Position numbers and translations under genes: made by a program | DNA from: Opisthorchis felineus | Lineage: Eukaryota > Platyhelminthes > Trematoda > Opisthorchiida > Opisthorchiidae | DNA: 64,000 nucleotides | Assembly: GCA_004794785.1 (NCBI GenBank) | Contig: SJOL01009432.1 | Span: 400,584-464,583 of the forward strand | Direction: 5' to 3' | Notes under the pieces: model-generated | The model's input: only the letters and a program-made list of their open reading frames with translations | What the model was told of the DNA's origin: nothing | Database searches by the model: none | Shown here: positions 21,781 to 33,625 of the stretch, in pieces | Position numbering within the stretch: the stretch's first letter is position 1 | Layout: each line of letters begins with the position of its first letter

Positions 21781-24189
21781 CTACCGTATCCAGGCGTAAT
21801 TTTGTAGGTCGATGAAACTTCATGACTAACCTTGACAGTATCTGTTTTATTCTATTCTAATCTTGACGATGACAACTGCGCAGGTCAGATGACTGTCAAA
21901 TTTGACATATTGCCTGGAGGAATTGTAGGATCTGTCCGGTTGAGGCATGTGCTGTGAGGTGGGAGGCCGAGGTCGCCTCATTCTAAACTTAGTCCTAATG
22001 CCCACATTTTCCCACAACTGTTTGCAACAGTTTGTTTAGCGTTCAGATGGTTCTTTCAGGGAGCTTAATTATTTCTGGGTCTTGTCAATTTGTTGCACTC
22101 CCCAGACAGGGTGTTTCTATCGGAGTTACTTCTTCGGTTAGAGTGGAGTTGGCCGGAAGCACCCCACCGGGTATAACTCGCAGTCAAAATGACGTTTGAT
22201 AATGCAGCTGCGTTTATTTTTGGTTTTGCTGCGGCCTTCTCCCATCAGGTGAACTAGTTGACCATACCCACAATTTACATGTTTTCATCTGATTCTTAGT
22301 TCTGACTGGCTGGCTGATTTGGTCCAGCCTTCAGTTCTATGGGAGTGACGGCTTTGATGGTGTTGGATTTTAAAATTTTCCACAGTACATGCGGGCTTGG
22401 CAAAATGCTTGTAGGTCCTCCCTCAATCCGGGTAACGAGAACCTTGGGTGGTAAGCTTCAGTCATCTGGTTTCAGCCGGCACGGCTAAGTTTTCTAAGAA
22501 AAATCGTTCGATTTTTTCAGTTACATATGCATGAGGGACTTTCAGACGTTTCATTTTATTGACTCATGCTGCAAGTATACAGTTTCATCTTTACCTTCAA
22601 GTGGTCCCAATATATCCAAAAGTGGCGCGAATTGCATCTCGGTCCTGGCATTCCGTAGATTGGGGTCTCACTTACGGATTCACCATTATAAAATGCTGAG
22701 GTCTGAAGTACTTTCCTGTATGTCCGCCCACCCATTAGGCTCCTTGGCCAAGGTCACTCACACTACATACCTGGTGTTACTAGAGGCATGCCCTCTGTTT
22801 TCGTTTAAGGAATATTAACAAAGTTCATGTGTCGTTTATCCGGACAATGCATGGAAATGAACAGAGTATCTCGAAGGCATTTTCGCCAGTGAGCCACCCG
22901 TACTTATGCACCATTGAAACTTTGGTACTTCAATAACGAGCTATGTTATGTGTGCCTGATAAATGGCCGGCCGAGTGAGTCACGTAGGGGGTGCTTTGTA
23001 AAAATTACGAAAGCCAGCATCTTCGTGCAGTACTTACTTCCGATTTCTGACAGGGCTCTACACCCTTAAACATTAACCCTCTCAAAGCCTGCCAGAAGCT
23101 GTGAGATGGCAGCTGCAATTGCCGAGTCGTTCCACTCACTGTCTGAGGTGACTGACTCTGACATGCGCTACACGTCTGTAGATGTCAGAGTTAATTCTTT
23201 GCCGCTTCTCTGTCCAGAAAAAGCCTTCCTTCTGCTAACGGTTGTTACAACTATTTTTGTGGTCCTGCGAGTCGCCATACTTTCAAAATTTTATCACCAC
23301 GTTGGATACTAGATGACTGCGTGAGATAGCGAGGAGCTTGTCCCTCCAAACAGTGGAAGTGGGTTCCCAAAGCAAGTTGGGTGAGGGGTGTTGGTCTGCT
23401 ACTGTGGTCAGTTTTATCAGACACTAGACGACCTTAGGGTCCGCAGCGTTAGAAGTTCCTTTTGTCGGTGTGGAGATCGGCGAATCACCTAGGTCTGGTC
23501 GTCTTTTCCGAAGACTGTTCATATCTGGTGTATTCACTGTGACGTGGTTTCCAATTGGTGGCACGAAAAAGCTGACCGTTTATAAGACGAAACTTTAAAC
23601 GTAACACCTATAGGAAGATGATAAGAAGGTACATGAGGGAACGGCATTACTAACCGCCGACCTTAGTTGTGTCAGTATACATTTAGTGATAAAGGCGTTT
23701 GCGTCCTGCTTTTGCTTGCAAGAAGTGAGTGAGCAGAAGAACGTACATTATGCAGGGACGATACCTGCGACGCAGTCACAGAATCATCTTTACGATGGAG
23801 CTAGAGGTATCAAGCTACAAAGTTTCCATTCTGACAAGCCTTTGTTCCGGCCAGTCAGCGATTGCCTTGTTCTGGTCCAGGTTGCTGTACTTCCGTGCGG
23901 CAGGTTTGCTGATCGGTTCTTCCCAGTGGCCCTCCATGGACACCTTTTTGAGGATGCCGTCCATTAATTTGTAGCTTGGATGCGCCCCGCGAGACATAAA
24001 GTTCCATCTTTGAGGAATTAATAAAGCTGATCAGAGATTTGTTGGAAACGGCTCCGGATTCGCCTTCGGCAACAGGGTTTGTTAAGCAAGTCTTGATGTT
24101 TATGGAGGCTGCACTATAAAACCATAGTCTGATGCTATAAGCGGCTTACATCAACACAAGAGCGTAGCATTCCACGCAGTTTTCGGCCG
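21781..24189. other. No gene recognised
   Basis: Several frames of 68-95 codons occur on the + strand, none with a domain, and neighbours do not join into a readable protein. No RNA gene seen. Confidence 0.5.
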
Positions 24190-24190
24190 C

Positions 24191-24360
24191 CAGTGGCTGA
24201 ACATCTAAACGTTCAAACTACTAGCCAAGCGGCCGGGGGTTTGGAACTCTCTGTAGTTTCGTGCGGTGCACATTGCTGATGATCTCCAATAAGGATGAAA
24301 CAGCGGCACCATTCTCCTCTGCTTTCCAGCACAGATTGGCTTCACTCACAGGGAACAAAT
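24191..24360 (+). repeat. tRNA-derived SINE, copy 1
   Basis: Begins GTGGCTGAACATCTAAACG (A-box-like), then ACTAGCCAAGCGGCCGGGGG, then GGTTTGGAACTCT (B-box-like, 24238-24250). The body TGCACATTGCTGATGATCTC follows, then CAATAAGG and, further on, AGCACAGATTGGCTTC. The copy at 33455-33625 has the same blocks in the same order (ACTAGCCGAGAGGTCCG, GGTTCGAAACTCC, TGCGCACTGCTGATGATTTC, CAATAGG, AGCATAGATTGACTCC). A pol III-type head and a unique body is SINE architecture. No simple-repeat tail is obvious. Confidence 0.8.
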
Positions 24361-27300
24361 CGCACTTGATAAACGGGGTATGCCTTATTCTGACCAGCGG
24401 TTGTTCCGGTATGTATGCGTTTGATCGACGCGGTGTTCGGTTGATCTTGCCGACCTCCCTCCGGAAAGCAGTATACGAAGATTCCGGGCTAAATAATCCC
24501 GGTAGTCTTAGCCGCTCTGTTTTTGATGTCAGTAGGGATGTTGGCACTTAAGCCTAGATTTCCTGTACCGTGTTTAAGGCGTTGGAGGAGAAGGGCTTCT
24601 GCTGACGAAAATTCATAGATCGGGTTACCTTAATGTGATCTCATAGGAACGCCCACTACCTGCCTGCAGGAAACTTGTGAGTTTAATGCAAGTTACTAGT
24701 TATTTGCAAAAATGCAGCTTTGTGAGTGCAACCTTAGTACCAAATTGTCTTAACATAAACCAGTGCGGAGCACATTATCAAGTGTTGAGCGAACTCACTT
24801 TTCATACACGTTGCTTGAAGTTGTTACCCCCTTGCTATTAGAAATTGATTGGTCTTATAATCGCCCAACGTATTTCTGTGGCTAATTTATGATTGACTTA
24901 GTTGAAGATCCTGTTGAGGTCTTAGCAACATACATCAACAAAACTTCTCTCTAAGTGCTTTGCTATTGGATTTGAAAAGTACACCGAATTTCTGAGATAG
25001 TTGTGGCATCTCATTGATTTGGTAAGCTGGATGTTCCTCACGTCCACGCCATTCATTTCATTCCTTTTGCCAACTGAGGCCGGATTGCAGGTCCTTTACC
25101 ACAGGATTGCAAAGGATAGGGGGAACCACCACTCTGTCCTTAAGGCACAGCATTCTATTTTGAGTGAGGAACAATTCATCCAACGTGGGGCGTTTTTTAT
25201 GCTTGGACTCCAAAACTTTTTGATGACAGTACAGGGCTGAGGAAGCGACTAGTACCGTGTACTAATGCAGAGCAACTCACCAGAAATGTTTGGTTCATAA
25301 TACAGTCAACCGTATCGTTATCCGGTTCATAAGATAAAGTGTGATGTATAGATAGTCGTTGTGTTTGCTTCGCTCAGCATCCCAGCGCTGAATATGATAA
25401 TGATATGCGCTTAGTGAAATGAACTAGCACTGGAATGTGCTTACAACAAGTTTCTAGAGTAGTAAATATCTTTTGACAGAACAGTAAACCGCTAGGACTT
25501 CTCGATGTGTTGGGGTATAGCCCTCGTGTCGAATGTCTGTGAGAAACGCACATCATTGGGCGGTCTTCTTTTTGAGCGCAGCACCTAAACCGTTTACGAG
25601 ACACCAATGATAAGTATGGGTAGCAAATCGGTAAAAAAGCATCCGTTTTCAGAACTGCTAGAATTACTCCGAGGCAACTTTCAGCCATTGGGTGTAGTTG
25701 GCTGATAATCATCTGCACAAGTTCTATGAGTGAGAGTTCGCGCTGACCATAAATAAGAAATGAGCTAGACGCCTTTTTTCAACACATATCACGCAGAGAC
25801 TGTACCGCCAAATTGGACTACATTGTTATTGGCCACTTTTATCCAAACCACTGTGACTTGCTGCAGTGCTTACCCCAACCTTAAAGTACCCACCGTCTTC
25901 AAGTGCAGCTTCATTGAACCAGCAGTCCTATTCTAATTCGCAGATATTTCATCACGTTAAACACAGCATGCATAAATGCCGTAAGTCTTTAAACACACCC
26001 CTTCAGTATGCCTAAACTAAGGGCGAGTTTTAGGGGACATGTTTTACGGTTCCGCCTGGACATTTTGGCTGCGAATTTAAAAAAGAACTAACTTCCAATT
26101 ACAAAACGTTAACTTCATATAGAATCCGACATGCCATGGTCGAGCCAATTGAGCAATAAATGAAGGATCCCTTATACTATACCAGCTATTTTTGTTTGAG
26201 TGGCTTATTGACTGTTACTGCCCCCAACGGGGATTATAATGCATTTACTAACCGGCGGTTGATGTGGTCGTTCGTATGCGGACTTCACTGTATAAAATTC
26301 ATCTGAGACACTTTCAGTCATAGTTGAAATTTTACAATCTGCTGCGCAATATGAACCTGAAAATCTGTATCGGTCCTTAAAGAATGACCGACCTTGTGCA
26401 TACAGAAAGCAACAACCAGAAATTTATGGCTATCCTGGAGATGGTCCATTATCTGTTACTCAGGGAATGTTTACTTTTATGGCGGATTGTTGCATGCTTC
26501 AATAGTAAATGCTGCTTGATCTGGATCAGTGATTGTGCTTTTTTCGTTTTCAGACGATGTTCCATTAGCCAAAAACTAAAAATGAAGCTAGTCACTGGTT
26601 TTACTTTAAAAGCAGCCTACTTTTGAGTGAGATGCGATGGATACTGGATCAACATCATTCAATTGGCATAAGACCACAAATGAGCACATACTAATTTTAC
26701 CGATAATTTTGGGCTATTTCTTCAAGTTTTATTTGACGCGCTTTCTATAGAAATTTCTGTACGCTTGGCGAGAAAATATGCCGGCTGAGCAACGTGAGTG
26801 TGATGGTGCTGTTACATTCAGGTGTTTATACACAGTTAACAACAGGTTTTCATAAATGGCAATTGTGAAGGACTGTAAAAATTATAAACCATCGCATGAA
26901 ACTTTAATTGAGATTTCATCCATTGAAAAATGCACAGCTGTTCCATCCATATTGGCGACCATCAGCAGTACAGATCCCACTAAACTTAAGAGCGATACAC
27001 GTGCGACCTCGCCGAGTAAAAAATCCGCCAGTGAAGATTCGTACCTGGCCACTTCAGGCAATGGCTAGAAGTGGTGGCATACGCAGTATGTGCTAGCATT
27101 GGAAGGCGCAGCTGGTGACAAGATTCACTTGTCTGTAAATGCTGCGCTGGAATTGTCAAATATCTGCGTTCCAAGCGGTCCCATTGAAAACACCCGAAGT
27201 CAAGTAATCCTGCCCCAGATGTTTGTTGCTCGGAGGCAAAGGAAACTAGTTTTCCTAAAATACACATCACTTAACTTTGGATCTTGAATGGACGGCTAGG

Positions 27301-28600
27301 TATACTTTGGGGATGGGAGCATTGCATATGAATTTTTAAACGCATCAACTCACCAATGCCTGCGCGCGCATACACCATGTCGCCTTAAAAACCGCATTTC
27401 AACCTAAATGACAGTAGCCTAAGATTTCTGCCGGCAGCTGACAGCGACGTGGATGAAACGGCTTACGTCAATTTATTCCTTGCACGATTAATGACGGCTG
27501 ACACGCAGATGGCTGATCTACTTCAAAAGGTTGCGTTATTACCTGATTAAACTTGGGGTTAGATTACCGGGACAAAGGAATAGCGCTGTCATTTTTGAGT
27601 GCATTTTACGGCGTCCAGTATGTTACCACTGTAATACAGATGTTTGAACAAAGCAGTTTCCTACAACGACTCGTTTTGCGAAGTTAGTCTCATTTTCAGA
27701 ACTCAATCACAAACTGATTAACTCTTCGGTCATCCGCCCCCGAGTTTCATGTGATTTCCTACCTCTGGAAAGGATGCATCCCTTTCCCCTAGAGAATCGA
27801 CTACTTTGTCCCCCTGCTGAAGATATTAGCCCTGGGAAGAAAGGTTATGAAACCAACGAGCTATAAGAAGAACAGAAACAAATTGCTGAACGGCTTGAAG
27901 CGATCTGAGTATCAGACATAATCATGGCTTTAAAACCGTCGCAATTTGAGTTAAAATAACGGAGCAGTCTCAACTTCAAATACACAGTTTTAAGGTGAGT
28001 GCCTAAGCTCTCGAGTCTGCCTCCACTTTGTAGAAGACAACGTGAGGCCCATTTCCACTGATGATCATTAGAGTTGGGGGTAAGTAGTTCTGTTACAAAT
28101 GAGTATTGTAGCATATTTTGCACCATTTAGTGATCTTGCCCTTGCATGTTGGTTGGTGAAGAATTATCATACACAGCACCGCAATATTGGTAGGTACTGA
28201 CATCTAACTGCCATACAATATTGAGAGAAGAACAATTCAGCAAGAAGCGGGGAGTGTAGAATTTTCAAGCACGTGACTGGAAAATTACATGAGTCTCAGT
28301 ATGAAGGGCTCGTAGATCCAACAAAACTCCATTCGACTGCCGCCGCCCTAATTTTGCGTTACCACATCGTGACTCGTTCGACGCGAAATTTTTATCATTA
28401 AGGGGCTTGGACAGGAAACAAAACATTTGTCGGTAGACAATAGTTAGCAGAATAATTCCTACTAACCTTAGCACGATAACCCTTGATTTGCTCGCTGGAA
28501 AGTTTAATTTGTTACCAGGTGATGGATTACACACCATTTCACGTGTAAGATGCATTCTCACACAGCAACAAGCAACCGTAACTAATCCGTCCGAAACAGT
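24361..28600. other. No gene recognised
   Basis: Many short frames on both strands, none recognised. The frames at 26856-27068 and 27090-27287 (+) are modest in length and overlapped by a minus frame, so I do not call them. Confidence 0.5.
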
Positions 28601-31600
28601 TTAATTTACGCGGCTTTATTCTATTTCCCAGTCCCAATACATGATGCATCCAGGTATAATAATTCGAAATACTCAACGAGCCAAATCAGGTAGGAACATG
28701 AGCCTCCTGGTGGTCTAATAAAGTGTATTAGCGATACTGCTTATTGCCTCTGGCGGCTGTACTTTTAATCTGCAGGTTGCCCAAGGTACAGTCAGTCAAA
28801 TTATCAATGCCTTTTATTTAGTGATCTTATAAATTCCTGGCGATATGCGGCTGAATAAGGCAACCTGAGTGATGAGAGACAGCTTAGGCTGTATTGAAGG
28901 AAAATCAGTTATCCGACAGAGCTATTCTCACCTGAAATGTTCCGGTCAAAACATTAGTGAGACTGGTGGTCACGATTAAAGAGCGAACATGAAATAAACT
29001 TAACGGATAGTAGGCTAGTGGGGGTTAAACCTTGAGAGATGCTTTCCGGAGGCCCGTCAGAACTGTCGTCCGGCAATTCAAGTAGAATGACAGGATTCTG
29101 TATAATTATAGCATTTCATTTTGAAAAATGAAATCTTGCCCAGCATGGTGGATTCCGACTGCCAGCATCTAGGCCAAATGAAGGAATCAGTGCTGGCTTT
29201 TGAAAGAGACGAATAAAATGAAACAGTATGCATTGAATCTAAAAACCGTAGGTAACAGAAGAGGAGACAAGTACAAACACAAACTACTTTCTGCATTGCA
29301 GTTCGCGTTGTATGGCGCTCAAAACCGCATGAGCGAATTCGTCGAAAAACGGAGTCCGTCCAGGAAATATGGTACTGTAATATGATTAAGTTCATAAATC
29401 TACACAGCTCACACTATGAAGAACCTTCGTGATCCACACTGGTGTGTGCCGCACCTAAAGTCTTTGGAAAATATTTGGATTGAAAAAAACCAAGGATTTA
29501 AGAAACCACGGATTTGAGATGCTAGGGCTAGTTCAAAGTCATACTTTAAACAAATAAATAACGGTGTATGTCACATCAAAAAAGAATAATTAATTGTCAC
29601 CAGAAGATGAAATAACAGTCCCGGTACAACGACCAAACTTTTTTCTGCCCAATAAAAATGTGGACTTTGCTGTTGAAATCAACCTTACACGCGTAGGCTC
29701 AGAGTCGTTTGGTAAATCTTGGGCAACAGTAAAAGATATCTTACCGAGGCACAATGGTAATTTTGGAGGGAGGCCAACTCGATCAAAAAACGCTTCTGCA
29801 ACTCCTTAGGTGTTAGCACTCTGAGTGAATTTCACACCGAACACTGGCTGATGGGGAATGATCATATGGCTTCTTCAAGGCGGCTGCCTTTCTTATGGGG
29901 CGTGTTGCTTGGAGGGTTTGTTGTATTTCCTTTATTAGTTACGAAAGAGCCCTTATAATAACCCAAAATTGCTTACTAGACAGCGTTTTCTCACAGGGAG
30001 ATTGCTGGAGCTGGTGCTGTATAGATGGTGTAGAGAAGCCCTATCATAGAAACCTTGAAAGTGGGCCGCTCTTCTAGACAGCATTCAGCGACGACTCGAC
30101 GGATACGCTTTCTAGTCCCCGTCATTTTTTGGAAACTTACGTCAAAATAGTATACATCCAGAAGCGAGATCGTTGAAAAGACATACTCTGCACCAATCAG
30201 ACACATTAGGTGCAATTTCACTAGATTGTGAACCGTGTTCTAATCAGCTATATCTTGTGGACACTAGAGATGACAGTGACCGTTCTCGATATTAGGATTT
30301 CTTTGATCAAATTTTGTCAAGTTTGAGCACTTTCGCGCACACCTATTTGCAGCCTGGTTCTCGGTAGCTCTTTCTCCAAGTCATCAGATCAGTATCATCA
30401 GCAAACCGGAAGTGGCAACAGTGACATTTTATCCTAATTGTTTTTTGAGTAAAAATCTTGGAAACAGAAAGGAGAGCAAAACACTTCTCTCTACTTGATT
30501 ACTTTAACAAGGGTATCACAAGAACATGGAGATTCTTCAGTAGTAAATTTCACCTTCCAAGGTAAGCTGTTGGAATAGTTTCGTGAACTGGGTGTTAATG
30601 AGTACAAGTAGATTGGAACGTACACGAGCACACCTAAAGAAAAAAGGTATCCTTTAACAACCAACTGTAATGTTCTGGTAGCATTTTCTCTACAGCGAGG
30701 GACATTTGAGTAAGTTTCTCACTATTACATACGAAAATTCGTTTTCCTAACTTGTCTTATCCAGTCCATCTTAAGCTATAACGTACACACGGAGACAATA
30801 TCTCATCTAAATAGGGTTAGCACAATGTAAGGGAACATCATTCCCATGCGTGTTTGAATAAGTCGCCACATCTGTCAGACCATAGTTGAGTTTCTTGATG
30901 AGACCTGTAACAGTTCATTTTTATTCCTAATACCAAAGTACTTAATCTGTGATGTAGTACAGATTTATATAGGATTGAGTTGGTGGTCGATTCAGTTTGG
31001 GCATCAAACTGTTTTAAGGTCAATCCATTTTTTAATTCGCCTAGTAATTGAGCCAACCGATGCATTTGTGATTAGTCAGCCCGTTCACAACATCATCCGT
31101 GAATGCTCCTTAAGATGTTTATTTGATGCCACTGACCTAACAAGAGACGGATAAAGATGGACGGAATGCGATTCAAGAACGAATGACTGACGTTGCTACA
31201 GAGAAAACATACGTCGCGCACGCATGCTTATATGCAGCCATAGTCAGTGTGACGTGTACCTTTCCGCATTAACGTATAGGCTAAATCTAGCTTACTTCTT
31301 ACATCTGTATCCATTTAGACACTGCTTACCCTATGCACACTTAAAACTCGTTATTCGCCAATCCATTAACGCGAATCGCTATAAATTCGTGATTTTTTGG
31401 GTTTCCAAATAACGTTACTCCAGCGGCAAAAATAGTTTCAAGTCAAAATGGCAATGGTTACATCAGTTGACATTTTTCCCAGACATTCCCACAATGCGCA
31501 TGTAAACCTCGGGTCTCAGGCGCTTCGTTTGGCATCCGTACCCCCTGGACGGACTGTCCACGAACAGACAAGAGCCAGCATTTATGAGGCGTGTTAGCGG

Positions 31601-32769
31601 CTATGGTAATCTGAGTCGGATGTGGCTCCCTGGCGCACTATTCGTTGATTTTCTTGTTATTAGGCTGCTGCAGCTGTCATCCGGCTCAGTCAAATTTAAT
31701 GAGCCCCACAGCATGGCATCAACTATCTGAAACACCCAACGTAAGAGAAGCAGACTCGATTAATGTTCAGGACAATATGTGATTGCTTACAGTTGGTTCA
31801 AACTTATTCTGCTTGTTGACAGACTTCATGCCACTAAAGGTGCACGTGCCAGCACAATTAGGAAAAACCAGCAGAGCAGTGTAAGCCGGTATGAAACGTA
31901 TCACTGGAAGACTGCGAACAGGTATGCGATTGAATGGTAGTTCAGTAAGTGAAATATCGTGGTTTTAGGAAAAAATTAGACTGTAAACCTATGACGCTTA
32001 AGTTTCCGTACAGGGATGTAAAAGCTGGATTTGACAAATTTGTCTCCTGGTAAAAATGGCGATCGATCAAATGACTACTTCTGCCCTCCTCTGTATTAGC
32101 TCAGATATTAAGATGATGTGATGTTATAAGGAGAGAGGCTGCTTTAGGTATACACGTCACTTGTTGGGAAAGGAATGCTATTTGGAGGTCATAAAGATAA
32201 GTAAGTCATCCGAAGTTCACCCAAACGCTTGATAGCGTCTTTGGGAAGAAACTGTCGAGGTAAGGAAAATAGTGTAAAATTCACCCATATAGATATGGAT
32301 GCCTCCGTTATTGTTAATTTGCGTCGCGTTTAATTACTCAACGTGTGCTTAGTACAATTCTTCGAAATGAAATAAATAATAATTAATTAATGAATCAATA
32401 AAACCCGATTTCTTAAAGGTGATTCAGACTAGCACACCTACATATGCTGCGTCATTCAGCACGAAACCGTGTCACACTACACTTAACCCAACAAGATTAC
32501 AGTTATTATTGGGAGGCTTATTTAGTCAAGTACTCTATCGAGTGAGCCAACTTTGAAGCTGTCCCGCATCGCGTAGGTGTCCCCGAAGTCCAGTGTTCAA
32601 TGGATCAACAATGGTGCTTATCATCGTTATTAATGAGCCCTTCGCCCACACACCCACAACGAACCAGAGATTGGAGCAGCCCAGATAACAAAGTGGCATA
32701 GATTTTGAATTGATGTAGAACGAATAACGACTTAAAGAATCCTGATTGTGGAACCAGACTTACATATAT
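28601..32769. other. No gene recognised
   Basis: AT-richer sequence with frames of up to 105 codons and no motif. An AT-rich patch (TAATAATTAATTAATGAATC-like) lies near 32375-32400. No repeats recognised by eye. Confidence 0.5.
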
Positions 32770-32842
32770 CAAACGGGTGCTCAGTTGTTAGAGCCTCGGT
32801 CCGGTATACATTTGGTCACGGGTTCGAGTCCCGTAGAGGTGC
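32770..32842 (+). tRNA. tRNA-like sequence (pseudogene or SINE head), GGT anticodon position
   Basis: The 73-nt stretch has exact tRNA geometry. The D arm is GCTC-AGTTGTTA-GAGC (32779-32794, four perfect pairs). The T arm is ACGGG-TTCGAGT-CCCGT (32818-32834, five perfect pairs, canonical loop). The variable region has five bases and there are seven acceptor positions on each side. A and B boxes are therefore intact. The anticodon arm (TCGGT/ACATT) keeps only two of five pairs and has C at position 33. The acceptor stem keeps about two of seven pairs. The anticodon slot reads GGT (Thr). It is not a working tRNA as it stands. A tRNA pseudogene or the pol III head of a SINE is more likely. Confidence 0.6.
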
Positions 32843-33125
32843 CCTGTTTTGGTTGTTCTCTTTTAGTACTTGGACCCATATCCAACGTTTCACACATCCT
32901 TATCTCTTCTGAGTCAGCTGAGAGATTAGCGTGCACAATACTTAAGCTCTCAAACACCTGGTTTATTCACTTTTCAAGACTTTGGAACAAAACGCCGGTT
33001 TCAGAAACATCTGCGGGAAAATCTATCCCCATTTACACGAATAGGCCAATTGAATCACCGGTCTCAGTAACTGTTTATTTCACATCGCTCAAACGTGAAC
33101 ACGTTCTCCTGTTCAGTCTGCTCTG

Positions 33126-33295
33126 GTGACGTAGTAGTAACACGCTCGCCTCGAATATCAGACGTCGGGAGTTCAAGCCCCTGCAGGCCCAAGGATATCC
33201 ATTGCTGAAGAGCGAGACTTGAGTCCAGTGCTTCTCTCTTTCGGTATGGACTCGCCAGAATGATTGAATGAGTACAGGAAGTCGACTGTTCAACC
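33126..33295 (+). repeat. tRNA-derived SINE-like module, second family
   Basis: GTAGTAGTAACACGCTCG (A-box-like) leads to CGCCTCGAATATCAGACG and GGAGTTCAAGCCC (B-box-like, 33168-33180), followed by CTGCAGGCCC. The spacing between the boxes is tRNA-like. The following non-tRNA body has no recognised origin. Its sequence differs from the SINE at 24191 and 33455 and from the tRNA-like unit at 32770. Confidence 0.5.
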
Positions 33296-33454
33296 GAGTG
33301 ATGTGAACGGGAATTGGTTATTTGTTCACTGAGTCATCGGTACAAAGGAAACCCTTTTAATTCTTTAAAACGCAAGTAATCTGCATTAGGTCATATGCTC
33401 AAGGCAGCAACATTACTTCTGAGGAGCTATGGAGTATTTTGTCTAAGAGTTAGT

Positions 33455-33625
33455 CACAATGCTGATCGGCCGCTCGTGACCGAACAGACCACTAGCCGAG
33501 AGGTCCGTGGTTCGAAACTCCCGAGTTTCATGAGATGCGCACTGCTGATGATTTCCAATAGGTTCAAAGCAGCTGTAGAGTGCTTGATTTTCAGCATAGA
33601 TTGACTCCACTTCCAACACGAAATT
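33455..33625 (+). repeat. tRNA-derived SINE, copy 2
   Basis: GGTTCGAAACTCC (33509-33521) is a near-consensus B box with one inserted base. The body (TGCGCACTGCTGATGATTTC, CAATAGG, AGCATAGATTGACTCC) is homologous to 24191-24360. It is the better preserved of the two copies in its head. Confidence 0.8.
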
